This document shows, piece after piece, positions 1 to 10,184 of a stretch of 64,000 nt of DNA. A program made the position numbers and the translations under genes. Numbering within the stretch: position 1 is the first letter of the stretch; every line of letters starts with the position of its first letter. Source of the DNA: Okapia johnstoni (taxonomy: Eukaryota; Chordata; Mammalia; Artiodactyla; Giraffidae); the NCBI GenBank assembly GCA_024291935.2, contig CM044313.1:83885001-83949000 (forward strand), read 5' to 3'. The notes under the pieces are model-generated. The model was not told where the DNA came from and did no database searches. It saw nothing but the letters and a program-made list of their open reading frames with translations.

Positions 1-439
1 TATTGATAGAAATAGTGGACAGGAGAAGACCATACACTAAGGTGAAATCCTGGAGATTCCATTTTGAAATATAAACATTTTTGTACTATCATTTCATCAC
101 AGTGGTACACTTGATCCTGTGACAACTGCTTTGTGTAAGTTTTCCATTCATTGATGAAAAAATGTTATTATATTTTCAAGAAGTGTCCATATATAGAAAG
201 AAATATGAAAAGTAATATTTTAGAGTAATTGTAAAAATGGGTTACTGTTTAAATGTATTGAATTATTCATACATATTGCTAAAAGTGTATTGTGTCTTCT
301 ATAGACAAATGGATGAAGATCAACAAAAAATTACACAAAAGAAAATTATTTTAAAATATGAGGCATTTAGAAAGTAATAGTCAACAGTATTGAACAGTTA
401 TTTATCAGGCACCAGGATAAATGATGTTCATGCACTTTA
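1..439. other. AT-rich unique sequence, no feature seen
   Basis: No repeat family, open frame or motif is recognisable by eye. Confidence 0.5.
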
Positions 440-570
440 TTGACTTACTCTGAAATTATGTATTATTTTTATCTATATTTGATGGGCTCATCAAGGGTAA
501 GTAATTTGCCAAGATCCCTTAGCTATAAAGGGATGTAAGAGAATATATTTAAATTCAATTGTGGTTAAAC
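440..570 (+). repeat. MIR SINE fragment
   Basis: The stretch GTAAGTAATTTGCCAAGATC followed by TTAGCTATAAAGGGATGTAAG matches the conserved MIR core (AAGTAACTTGCCCAAGGTCACACAGCTAG-type). MIR is an ancient, inactive mammalian tRNA-derived SINE. The copy is strongly diverged. Confidence 0.6.
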
Positions 571-1288
571 ATTTGCAAATTAAGCAACTGCATGACAGAT
601 TTTGCATTATAGATTAGGGAAAATTACAAATATAATAATATACAATGTTGTATATCTTGGAATAAAATGTACACACACACACACATTGATGGAGATGAGA
701 TCTTTAAGTCAATGGAAATCAACTGACAATGTTCTCAAGCATCATAAAAATATATTTATGCTTTAACCTATAGTCCTACATATAATAATTTATCTTAAAC
801 AAAAATAAATTTTAAAATAATTTTTTCTACATGCACATTTATTTATGTGTAACCTTATTATTATTTAGAATGGCAAGAAAATTTAATTAAATATTCAGAA
901 GCAATTTAAATGAATTAGAAAATGACCAATTGAGGAAACATTATGAATATTATTGGGGACAATTTTAATTCTGAAGATTATGTAACAACCTGTAATTCCA
1001 AGCAAAGAAACATGTAGAGTAAACTGATTGTCACTTTATCAAAATGACAATGTCACTTTATCAAAATGTGCCTGCTTGTGACAAAATGTCTGGAAAAGTG
1101 TATGTGAAAAGTAGCAGCAGCTCTGTAATGTAGTGGCTGTATAAGTAAATCAATGGACACTAAACTTATAGTGTAAATATATGCTATTCAAGTCTATGAA
1201 TACCAAAAATGAAGTAATTCACTTTTAGGCTATATTACAGAATCTGTCATCCATTCGGAAGTAAATAATTTAGCCATTCTCCCTATTT
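571..1288. other. AT-rich unique sequence with a short (CA)n
   Basis: Nothing is recognised apart from a short CA run near 670-686. Confidence 0.5.
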
Positions 1289-1460
1289 CAGGGTTTCTCA
1301 ACACCTGAACTATTGATAGTTTGGGTTCCATAATTCTTTGTTGTGGAGGACAACACTGTGTATTGGCAAGTGTTTAGAACCAAGTCTGTCCTCTATACAA
1401 CTAGAAATCATTGCATTTCTCCCCCACCCCTGATCCTCCACTATAACAACCAAAAGCACG
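1289..1460 (+). mobile_element. MER20-like hAT DNA transposon remnant
   Basis: The order of short matches (GGGTTTCTCAAC, then CATAATTCTTTGTTGTGGAGG, then a C-rich patch, then AACAACCAAAAGCA) follows the MER20 consensus as I remember it. MER20 is a non-autonomous hAT-Charlie element of eutherians. The right terminal repeat is not clear. A database alignment would settle the family. Confidence 0.6.
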
Positions 1461-2044
1461 TGAACTATAATTTTATTAGAAGATTGGTTGCAAAACTGGC
1501 CAAAACTTTCCTCTGTATGTATCAATGCATCTGTAATTTGACTTTGTACCTCCTTTCAGTTGGGCTCTATTTTTCTACCCCTTTAACTGCCAGGATATTT
1601 TGTGAAAATAATTAGGTTTTCAGATTAATGAAGTAAAAATTATTATAATTGTATTCTAGCAGTAGGACACTGCTGATGCTAAGATTGTTTGTACTGAAAT
1701 CTTTGTGTTGTATAAACTTTCCATTTCTTTTTAGCAACCTATATGGTAAATATTCTGATAAAGGCTTTAAAAAATGTTCTCATCTTATGTTGTAGTCCTA
1801 ACAATAATTTAATATGAGATCTTATCTTATTCTAATTTGGCAATTGGTCCTAGGTTTTGTTTAAAGTTTTTTTGAGGACATATTTAGCAACCTTATTGAT
1901 ACGGAGATACAGAAATATTTCTAGATTTTGAATTATATGTGTTTAAAACTTTTCCTACTGACATTTTTCAAATTTCTTGCAGCTTCCTTACTTGAAATTT
2001 AGACATTGTGATCAACTAATTGCAAAAGTGGCCGCAGTTTTCCC
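1461..2044. other. AT-rich unique sequence
   Basis: No feature is recognised. Confidence 0.45.
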
Positions 2045-2515
2045 CCTTACCCTATGTTCTTACAATGTGACTTTATAGCTCCGTCTATCAAGAAGTTCAA
2101 TTTATTTTCCCACTCACACTCTGAACTGTCCTGTAACTTACTTTGGCCATTAGAACATGGTAGAGGAAATGATGCAGCAGGTCTGCTACAAGGCCTTGAA
2201 ACAGTGCTTTTTCTTGTTGTCCTGGACTCCTCCCTCTACATAAAAACTAGCCTCACCAAGCCCACTGGAGGAAGGGAGAACACATGAAGTAGAGCCATTG
2301 AATCACCCGTGTGAGGCCAAGCTAGACTAGCCAGCACCCATCCAACCTGCTGACTGATTGCAGACTAAGAACAAATCCAGCTGAGATCAACCTCACCCAG
2401 AGCAGATAAGCAAAACCATCCAGCTGACATGCCATCTCATGGGAAATAATGAATCTTTTCTTTTTAAGCCACTATGTTTTGTAGTGGTTTGTTACACAGT
2501 TGTAACAAACTGTAT
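2045..2515 (+). mobile_element. MLT1-like solo LTR (ERVL-MaLR class)
   Basis: The segment ends in TTTTTAAGCCACTATGTTTT followed by GTAGTGGTTTGTTACACAG, the usual 3' end of MaLR-type LTRs. It is preceded by an A-rich stretch and the GAGGCCAAGCTAGACTAGCCAG / CAGCTGAGATCAACC-type body. No internal retroviral genes accompany it, so it is read as an old solo LTR. The subfamily is not certain. Confidence 0.55.
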
Positions 2516-2955
2516 AATATAAAATAATTTCCACAATTTTTATACCTCTTATGTGAAGATTAAATGGCATTTCTTGTATTAAAAAAACACACATGTATGT
2601 TTGCTCAATATTAGTTTACATAATAGCTGATATAACTTTATATAATAATGCCAAAATTACTTTATAAATTAACTGTATGCATTTTCTAAATAAACAAATT
2701 CTATAAATTATTTTATACATATGATATATTTTTAGTTTATCTGAGTTTTAATTTTACTGATTATATGAAGTTAGCAATATTAATGGAAACATTAACATTT
2801 TTCCTGCTTGAGCTTGAAAACATTGATTCCCAAATTGTATTTTGATTTTGAGAAGGCATTGTTATTATAAAATTATTTTAAAATAGAAAAATCCATTAAA
2901 ATGTTCTTTTAAAAAACTAATTTGAATGGTCTAAGTTTTAAAAACTTTAAAAAAT
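2516..2955. other. AT-rich unique sequence
   Basis: No feature is recognised. Confidence 0.45.
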
Positions 2956-2966
2956 CTAATTTGAAT

Positions 2967-3277
2967 TGTGAAAGTGAAAGTCACTCAGTCATGTCCAACT
3001 GTTTACAACCCCACAGACTGTATTGTCTATGGAATTCTCCAGGAATACTGGAATGGTTAGCGATTCCCTTCTCCAGGGGATCTTCCCAACCCAGGGGTCA
3101 AACTCAGGTCTCCCGCATTGCATGCAGATTGTTTACCAGCTGAGCCACAAGGGAAGCCCAAGAATACTGTAATGGGTAGCCTGTCTTTTCTCCAGGGTAT
3201 TTTCCTGACCCAGGAATCGAACCAGGGTCTCCTGCATTGCAGGCAGATTCTTTACCAACTGAGCTATCAAGGTATCC
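2967..3277 (-). mobile_element. Bov-A2: Bov-A2 / Bov-tA SINE (two units)
   Basis: Read on the minus strand, it carries two copies of the Bov tRNA-like/Bov-A module. On the plus strand this appears as GTGAAAGTCACTCAGTCATG at one end and two GCAGATT(G/C)TTTACCA-ACTGAG heads. The repeats CTAATTTGAAT at 2956-2966 and 3278-3288 flank it exactly and are read as the target-site duplication. Ruminant-specific SINE mobilised by BovB. Confidence 0.93.
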
Positions 3278-3309
3278 CTAATTTGAATGGTAATAAGTTT
3301 ATAGATGAG

Positions 3310-3514
3310 ATTGCCTGGTGGCTCAGATGGTAAAGAATCTGCCTGCAATGCAGGAGACCCAGGTTCCACCCCTGGATCTGGAATATCCTCTGGAGAAGGG
3401 AATGGCAACTCACTCTAGTATTTTTGCCTGGAGAATTGCATGGACAGAGGAGCCTACTGGGCTATAGTCCATGAGATTGCAAAGAGTTGGACATGACTGA
3501 ACGACTAACACACT
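3310..3514 (+). mobile_element. Bov-tA: Bov-tA SINE
   Basis: The tRNA-like head GCCTGGTGGCTCAGATGGTA, the box GCAATGCAGGAGACCCAGG and the tail AGTTGGACATGACTGAACGA are all in order. The first few bases of the head are degraded. Confidence 0.93.
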
Positions 3515-4249
3515 TAAGTATACACACATTTCTTATTTAAATATGAAGCAAAGACAAATAAACAAAACAACTGTCCAGATTTAAGTGGTTCAAAATTTCT
3601 TTTTTTAAAAAAAAATCAGATGTATAAGCATTTAGTTATTTAAAACAATTATTGAAAATAGAAACAGGGAAAAATGAGAGAACCTAAACAATGAATTTGA
3701 ATCTCATTCTTATTACTTGAACAGAATAATCATGAACAGTTTTAAGCCATTGCTAAATGGTAGCAGATTCTCAATAATAAGGAAATGTTTACTCTGTTCT
3801 GATAAAGCTAGGTGTTACTGGAATTTTCTCCTATGGATGGACACATATGGGAAAATACCATTTACACTGGATTTACTGACTTGGCTCAAGAATTTTCTTA
3901 TCTGTACTGATGGCTACTGGCAAAAGCCAACAATATTTGTTTCAAAATTCTGCTGAAATCCTGTGCTGTGCTTGTCTAGTTAACTTTTGCAGGTTCTATG
4001 CTTTTCAGGGCATCTATAAACTACTGGCTTTCATTCTTTTATCCTTGTTCGAGCTGACATTGTCATTCATGACTGCACAGGAGTATAAACGATGATCTAA
4101 TGTCACTTATCTAATTACTTCACATCCTGCACTAAAGTTTAATCCTCCTGGATCAATATCAGCTCTAAGCTTGGCATTCAACAAACAAGCATAGGCATGT
4201 ATATGGATATATCTTCAGGGGATGAGAGTAAACGGCTTCTTTACTGAAG
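3515..4249. other. Unique sequence
   Basis: No repeat is recognised. Frames of 60-80 codons occur here, without similarity to anything I know, and are not called. Confidence 0.4.
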
Positions 4250-5111
4250 TATTACTGACATAAAAAAATTGTACATATTTAATATATACATCTTGATGAA
4301 TTTTAAAATAAGTACACACCCATCAAACTCTCATCATAAACAATATGCAAACTTAACAATCCCCTCTAAAACTTTCCTTTCTCCATCTTTCATTTATGAT
4401 AAAAACATTTGACATGAGTTCTACTCTCTTAAATTTAGATATTATACTTAGCATAATGTCCTCCAAATTCACCTGTGTTATAGAAAATGGTAAAAAATAT
4501 AAGTATATAAAGTATATATAAGTATAAAAGTATACTTTTATATAAGTATACTTTTATATAAAGTATACTTTTATACTTTTTTATATATACTTTTATATAA
4601 AAGTATACTTATATATAAGTATATAAAGTATATAAATATAAGTATATATATAATATTTTCTGTATGTAATCATGTTTTTTTTTCCCACATCTTGCCTATT
4701 ATAATAAACATTGGACTGTTAATATCTCATTGAGATATTGACTTCAATTCTTTTGGGTAAATATCCAGAAGTGAGAATTTTAAATCAAATTGTAGTTCTA
4801 TTTTTAATATTATGAAGAACCTAAAGCCTCTACTCTCTGCTACTTTTCCTGTACCAATTTACATTCACACCAACAATATGCAAAATTCCTTTTTCTCCTC
4901 ATCATTGAGAGTGCTTGTTACCTCCTGTGTTTTAGATAATACTATCCAAATAGAGGAGAAAGTAATGCCTCATTGTGATTTTAATTTCCATTGCCCTGAT
5001 GCTTAGTGATATTGAGCACTTTTTCATGTACTTCTTAGCCATTTTTATGTCTTCTTTAGAGAAATATCTATGAATATTTTAATTGTGTTATTTGCTTTTT
5101 TTTCTACTGAG
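4250..5111 (-). mobile_element. L1: Old L1 LINE, 3' part, antisense
   Basis: On the plus strand the L1 antisense landmarks run in order: TACTTAGCATAATGTCCTCC, CTTTTGGGTAAATATCCAGAAG, TTTACATTCACACCAACAA and TTCCATTGCCCTGATGCTTAG. They correspond to the 3' UTR and the end of ORF2 in reverse. The same L1 resumes at about 5826 after a block of later insertions. Divergence suggests an L1M-age copy. Confidence 0.8.
4494..4655. repeat. AT-rich imperfect palindromic repeat
   Basis: Alternating AAGTATA / TATACTT units appear in both orientations over about 160 bp inside the old L1, giving several self-complementary arms. Confidence 0.8.
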
Positions 5112-5574
5112 TTTTTGTTTTTCAATGATTACTAGTTTATTAAAGGATATGATAAGGGGTACAGATGTATAGCCAGATGAAGAGATACCTAGGGCAAGCT
5201 CTAGGAGGGTTCTCAGGCTAGGACCTTGGGGATATAAACTCCAGCACTGGAATTGGGATGAGGCACCCTCATAGAGGTTGAATGGCATCACTGACTTGAT
5301 GGACATGACTTTGAGCAAGCTCTGGGAGCTGCTGATGGACAGGGAAGCCTGGCATGCTGCAATCCATGGGGTCACAAAGAATTGAACATGACTGAGTGAC
5401 TGAAATGAACCCTCATAGTGTGTGTGTTCATCAACCTGGATGCTCTCTGAACCCTGTATTATTGAATTCGGAGGTGCTTCCTCACATAGACACGATCAAT
5501 TATTAGCTCCATTTCCAGCCCTTCTCCCCATTTTTGAGAAGTGTTGGAGTGGATTCTGAAAATTCCAAGCTTCT
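5112..5574. mobile_element. Old interspersed repeat, family not identified
   Basis: This block interrupts the antisense L1, whose sequence resumes at about 5826, so it was inserted later. Phrases such as CTCTGAACCCTGTATTATTG and GGTGCTTCCTCACATAGACA resemble a mammal-wide medium-reiteration repeat that I cannot name with confidence. It is itself interrupted by a BovB end at 5275-5408. Confidence 0.4.
5275..5408 (+). mobile_element. BovB: BovB LINE, very short 3' end
   Basis: The end of BovB is recognisable: GACTTGATGGACATGACTTT, then GGACAGGGAAGCCTGGCATG, then AACATGACTGAGTGACTGAA. The perfect 10-bp repeats ACCCTCATAG at 5265-5274 and 5409-5418 flank it, so it is a severely 5'-truncated BovB insertion into the older repeat around it. 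Confidence 0.92.
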
Positions 5575-5825
5575 TTTTTTTAACAAAAAACTTTTTAATT
5601 TGTATTGGGGTATAGCCAATTAACAAAGTTGTGATAGTTTCAGGTGAACAGTGAAGGGACTCAGCCACAGACATACAGGTATTCATTCTCCCCCAAATAC
5701 CTCTCTCATCCAGGCTGCTACATAACATTGAGCAGAGCTCCCTGTAGCTATACCGTAGATCCTTGTTGGTTATCCATTTTAAATATAGCAGTGTACATGT
5801 CCATCCCAAACTCATATTAAGATCT
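5575..5825 (-). mobile_element. L1: Artiodactyl L1 3' end, antisense
   Basis: A T-run is followed by TTGTATTGGGGTATAGCCAA, GATAGTTTCAGGTGAACAG and CAGAGCTCCCTGTAGCTATA. This is the reverse complement of the ruminant L1 3' UTR. It sits between the older repeat and the resumption of the older L1. Confidence 0.8.
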
Positions 5826-6260
5826 AATAGTTCCTTACACATTTCAAATATTAAGACTGTATCAAATATGTGATTTGCAAGTGTTTTCTCACATTCTGTG
5901 GGTTACCTTTGCATTCTGTTGATTGTTTCCTTGGCTGTGTAGAAGTTTTTTAGCTTGATATAGTTTAGTTTTTCTATCTTACCTTTTATTCCCTGTGCAC
6001 TTTGATATCATATCCAAGAAATCATTGCCAAGACCAATGTCAAGAAGCTTCTTGATATTGTATCTTCTAGGCTTTTTAGAGTTTCAGATCATGCATTTAA
6101 TTCTTTAATCTGCTTTGAGTTGATTTTTGTGCATGGTGTAAGATAAAGGTTAGGTTTGCATGTGGTAATTTGCATGTGGATGCCCAGTTTTCCTAACACC
6201 ATGTATTAAAGTGACTATCCTTTCTATTTGTGTATTCCCCACCCAGCCAAAGATCAGTTC
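5826..6260 (-). mobile_element. L1: Old L1, ORF2 part, antisense (continuation)
   Basis: GTGATTTGCAAGTGTTTTCT, CTTTGCTGTG-like CCTTGGCTGTGTAGAAG, and CATATCCAAGAAATCATTGC are L1 ORF2 antisense landmarks. They continue the element broken at about 5111. Confidence 0.8.
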
Positions 6261-6499
6261 ATTAAAAATATGTGGGTTTAGCAGTTTGCATTTAAGGCCT
6301 TATGAAGCACACATCTTTGATAAATCCTGAATGAACAAAATCATCATTTTTTTAAGAGCAAGTTTTAAAAAATCTCACTTGAATATTTCTGAATCTGAAC
6401 AACAAAAGGCTTCCTTGCTTGAACGTGATTTATGGAAATGTGTTTGCCTGATATTTAACATATTTGATCAGTTGACTCACACCCAATTTCTTTAAGAGA
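6261..6499. other. Unique sequence
   Basis: No feature is recognised. Confidence 0.4.
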
Positions 6500-6625
6500 A
6501 ATGCTTTTATTGTTTCCTTTTAGCAAATGAGAAAACTGAGATATTGGGCAGTTTGCCCAGTTCCACACCATAAATCTCCAACAGGGATGAGATTAGCATT
6601 CAGTGAACTTGGACTCTATTCATAC
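6500..6625 (+). repeat. MIR SINE fragment
   Basis: AGCAAATGAGAAAACTGAGA followed by GGGCAGTTTGCCCAGTTCCA and a GGGATGAGATTAGCATTCAG segment follows the MIR layout (GATGAGGAAACTGAGGC... CTTGCCCAAGGTC... GGGATTTGAACCC). Confidence 0.65.
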
Positions 6626-6827
6626 ATCCACATCCCTCAATCCATAGGTCTGATGAAGAGATTTGAGAAGCTGAATTACTACATTTGGAAAGATTGCATA
6701 TCCTTAAAATTGCTTAAAGTACTCAAGCAAAAAAAAAAAAAAGACTCTAAAAAACCAAGCAACTTTAAGCTCATCTCCCACTGTATTAATACTCTCTTAA
6801 TTTAGCCTGTTAATAAAGTTTCTGTAG

Positions 6828-6857
6828 GGGGGAGATTGAGAGAGGGAGAGAGAGGGA
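6828..6857. repeat. GA-rich low-complexity tract
   Basis: A run of GAGA/GGGA on the plus strand. Confidence 0.85.
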
Positions 6858-7340
6858 TTAGGGCATCACCAGGATTCATAACATTAGAATGTCATTACTT
6901 TAAATGTCATATTAGTTCTACCTTTATTTTAACTAATCTTTAAAAACTTGTTTTATATTCCCAGAAAAGGACAATGCTCTCTGTTGTTTTCTTTTTAATG
7001 TGGTTGAGACAATAGATAGGAAATAATTTGTCCTTTTATACCTCTGTACTTCATTTTAGACTATGATAAAGTTGGGAATGTTAGCATTGACATAAAATAT
7101 AGTTTACCACAAAGGCCATTTTGGAGGATATAGAACACTTCATAAAAGATTTATTCCAAGGATATGTTTTGTGTAATAATATTCCTTTTCTGCAAAAAAA
7201 AAAAAACAAACATCTGTCTTTTGGAGATTGACAACTATTTCTTACAGATTTTCATTACTTTTTTGGGGGGTAAAGAAGATCTTCTGAATGCTATCCCATA
7301 TTTTGACTTTTTATATTTTTAGTATTCGTTTGGAAATTAA
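6858..7340. other. Unique sequence
   Basis: No feature is recognised; an A-run at about 7194-7206 is the only tract. Confidence 0.4.
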
Positions 7341-7341
7341 C

Positions 7342-7556
7342 TGTTGGTGTTGGTGGTTTAGTTGCTAAGTCGTGTCTGACCCTTGCGACCCCATAGACAG
7401 TAGTCCGCCAGGCCCTTCTGTCCATGGGATTTCTCAGGCAAGAGTACTGGGTGGGATGTCATTTCCTTCTCCAGGGGATCTTCCTAACTCAGGGATCAAA
7501 ACCACATCTCCTGCATGACAGGTGGATTTTTCACTGCTGAGCCACCAGGGAAGCCC
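7342..7556 (-). mobile_element. Bov-tA: Bov-tA SINE
   Basis: The complement of the Bov-tA tail (TTAGTTGCTAAGTCGTGTCT) is at the left and the complement of its head (GCTGAGCCACCAGGGAAGCC) at the right. Confidence 0.95.
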
Positions 7557-7566
7557 TTACCCTTGG

Positions 7567-7762
7567 TGTGTGCTTAGTCACTCAGTTGTGTACAACTCTT
7601 TGCAACCCCATGAACTGTAGCCTGCCAGGCTTATCCATCCATTGGACTTTTCAGGCAAGAATACTGGAGTGGGTTGCCATTTTCCCCTCCAGGGGATCTT
7701 CCTGACCCAGGGATCAAACCCACATCTCTTGTGTCTCTTGCATTTCAGGCAAATTCCTGGTA
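7567..7762 (-). mobile_element. Bov-tA: Bov-tA SINE, head degraded
   Basis: Tail GCTTAGTCACTCAGTTGTGT and body CAGGCAAGAATACTGGAGTG are clear. The tRNA-like head is replaced by a duplicated CATCTCTTGTGTCTCTTGC stretch and ends early. It lies in the same orientation as, and directly beside, the copy at 7342-7556. Confidence 0.9.
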
Positions 7763-7777
7763 GGCATGTTCTGTTTT

Positions 7778-7850
7778 GTTTTTTTTTTTTTTTAATTGAA
7801 GGATGATTGCTTTACAGAATTTTGTTGTTTTTTGTCATCAAAAGTAAGCC
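7778..7850 (-). mobile_element. L1: L1 3' tip, antisense
   Basis: A poly-T run followed by AATTGAAGGATGATTGCTTT and ACAGAATTTTGTTGTTTT is the reverse complement of the ruminant L1 extreme 3' end. Confidence 0.7.
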
Positions 7851-8387
7851 AAGTTTTTTTGAGAAAACTTTTGTTTTACATCTTTGACCATCTCAAGTCT
7901 CCTGCTTGCTTCCATTTAGAGTTCTGTTTCTCTTCGAAATGCAAGGCAACTGAGAGTCATTTCAGGTTTTTTTCCATGTTAGTATCACTTATGCTCCATT
8001 CTGAGCTGAATGGTGGAGATAGAGCTTCTGAGAGTAGGTAGCAAGAGATGCTAAAAAGTGTTTCCCTGTAAATTCTGGTACAATTCATTTTCTCTAGATG
8101 AAAGTGGTGGTGATGGAACTAGGATTGTGTTGCTCAACATTCTCAAATCCTTTCTGTGGAATCATGTGCCTCAGAGTTTGGATCTATATTAGTGTTCTTA
8201 TCTGATGCCAGACATTCCTTTACAGATCACTGCTTTCTTTGGCTTCATTAACAACATAGATAAAGCCTGGCAACAGGGGTATAGAATATTAAGGGTGTCT
8301 CTACTTTTCATTCTCTAGAAACACTATAATATAAAAAATTGATTGTGCTAAAATGCTGAAGATGTTATCCTTGCTCTTAAGACCATT
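7851..8387. other. Unique sequence
   Basis: No feature is recognised. Confidence 0.4.
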
Positions 8388-8912
8388 GTTGTTATTCAAT
8401 CACTCAGTTGTGTCTGACTCTTTGTGGCCCCATGGACTGCAGCATCCCAGGCTTCCCTGTCCTTCACTATCTCCCGGAGTTTGTTCAAACCCATGTCCAT
8501 TGAGTTGGTCATGCCATCCAACCATCTCATCCTCTGTCACCTGCTCTTAATCTTTCTAATGATCAAGGTCTTTTGAAATGAGTTGGCACTTCACATCAGG
8601 TGGCAGAAATATTGGAGCTTCAGTTTCAGTCCTTCCAATGAATATTCAGAGTTGATTTCCTTTAGTATTGACTGATTTGATCTCCTTGCAGTCCAAGGGA
8701 CTCTCAAGAGTCTTCTCCAACACCACAGTTAAAAGCATCAATTCTTCAGTGCTCAGCTTTCTTTATGGTCCCACTCTCACATCCATTCATGACTACTGGA
8801 AAAATCATAGCTTTGACTATACATACCTCTGTCGGCAAAGTGATGTGTCTGCTTTGTAATATACTGTCTAGATTTGTCATAGCTTTTCTTCCAAGGAGCA
8901 AGGGTCTTCTGA
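8388..8912 (-). mobile_element. BovB: BovB LINE, 3' end
   Basis: The plus strand reads as the reverse complement of the BovB 3' region: CAATCACTCAGTTGTGTCTG, CCATCTCATCCTCTGTCACC, CTCTCAAGAGTCTTCTCCAA, ATTCATGACTACTGGAAAAA and CTTTTCTTCCAAGGAGCAAG. It is 5'-truncated before the reverse-transcriptase region, so it encodes only the end of the ORF in decayed form. Confidence 0.95.
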
Positions 8913-9037
8913 GGACGATACAACTGTCAAATATCATGTAAAGTCTAAAGAATCAGTTCAAAAAAGTAAAATTAGAAATACATTGTAGCACATTGGATTT
9001 TTATTGCTAGTACTAGAATTCTTGGTTGTTGGTCATT

Positions 9038-9057
9038 AAAAAAAAAAAAAAAAAAAA
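9038..9057. repeat. Poly(A) run
   Basis: About 20 uninterrupted A residues at the entry to the G/T tract. Confidence 0.9.
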
Positions 9058-10159
9058 ACAAGCGTGTGTGTGGTGGGTGTGTGTGTGGGGTGGTGGGTGT
9101 GGTGTTGGGGGGGGGTGGTGTTGGGGTTTGTTGGGGGGTGGGGGGTTGGTTTTTTGTTTTGGTGGTTGGTGGGGGGTTTGGTTGTGTTTGTGGGGGGGGG
9201 GTGTGTGGTGGTGGGTTTGTGGTGTGGGTTGTGTTGGGTTTTTTGGGGGTGTTGGGGGGTTGGTGTGTTGGGGTGGTTTTGGGGTTGGTGTGGGGTGGGG
9301 GGTGGGGGGTTTGGTGGTTGGGGGGGGGGGGTTGGGGGGGTTGGGGGGTGGGGTGGGGGTGTGTTGGTGTTGGTATCCTTGGGTGGGTGTGGGTCTCATG
9401 GACAGAGGAGGTGTGGGGTGGGGGTGTGTCCATGGGGTTGGTGGGGGGTGGGGGACTGAGGGGGGTAACCCTTTTTACTTAGGGGGGTGGGGGAGGGTGA
9501 ATGGGGGGGGTTAAGATGGTATGTGGGGTGTTCTTTTTGTGGTGTGGGGTGGATCCTGAAGATTTTTGGTATGGGGGCTCGGGGGTGATACAAGTTTGTG
9601 GGTAAGGGGGGGGTGTGTTTACAGTGGTGGTTTTGGTTTATTATTCATTTTTATTGGGGGGGGGGTGTGGGTTGCCTTTGTTGGACCACTGGTGTGCACT
9701 TAGTCTAAATAAATGTGCTCACAAATGCTGTAGATTATGTGTGGTGGGGGGGGGGGGGGGGTATTAACTCAGTGGGGGTTTGGGGGTGTTAAAATTCTAA
9801 TTGGGGGTGTTTTGTGGGGTTTTTGGGGTTTTTCAGGGGGGGTTTTTTTTGTGGGGGGGGGTGGGTTCAGGGGGGGGGGTTGGACACTGTGTTTAAAAAT
9901 GTGGGGGGGGTGGGGCTGGGTTTTGGGGGGGGTGGGGTACTGTTTAAATCTTGGGGTAATACATTTTTTTTTGGGGGGTGTGGGGGGGGGTGTGGGTTTA
10001 TAGAAGTTTTAAACCCCTCCCCCAAATTGGGGGGGGGGTGGGGGGGGGGGGGTGTGGTTGGGGGGGTGGTGGGGGTGTTTACATTAGGGGGGGGGGGGGG
10101 GGGATTAGGGTGGGGCCTAATGTGGGGGTGGGGGGGGGGGTGGGGGTTTGGGGGGGGGG
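9058..10159. other. Aberrant G/T-only tract, probably corrupted consensus
   Basis: For about 1.1 kb the plus strand is nearly all G and T, with many G runs of 8-20 bases. Sharp edges separate it from AT-rich DNA on both sides. Short islands of ordinary composition remain (for example 9683-9738). A recognisable Bov-tA 3' half appears near 9365-9480 with most A and C replaced by G or T. That pattern fits failed base calling or consensus error better than a real satellite. All open frames here, glycine/tryptophan-rich on one strand and proline-rich on the other, are by-products of the composition. Confidence 0.75.
9365..9480 (+). mobile_element. Bov-tA: Bov-tA SINE ghost inside the G/T tract
   Basis: GGTATCCTTGG, CTCATGGACAGAGGAG, GTCCATGGGG and GACTGAG occur in the order and approximate spacing of the Bov-tA 3' half (AGTATTCTTGCC, CCCATGGACAGAGGAG, GTCCATGGGG, GACTGAG). 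The bases between are mostly G. Confidence 0.6.
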
Positions 10160-10184
10160 CATAAAGTATTCCAGATAACAAAAG

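Noticed and set aside
9026..10181. Long glycine/tryptophan/valine-rich and proline/threonine-rich open frames on both strands
   Set aside because: They exist only because the tract lacks A and C on one strand, which removes stop codons. The composition is homopolymeric and the DNA itself looks corrupted.
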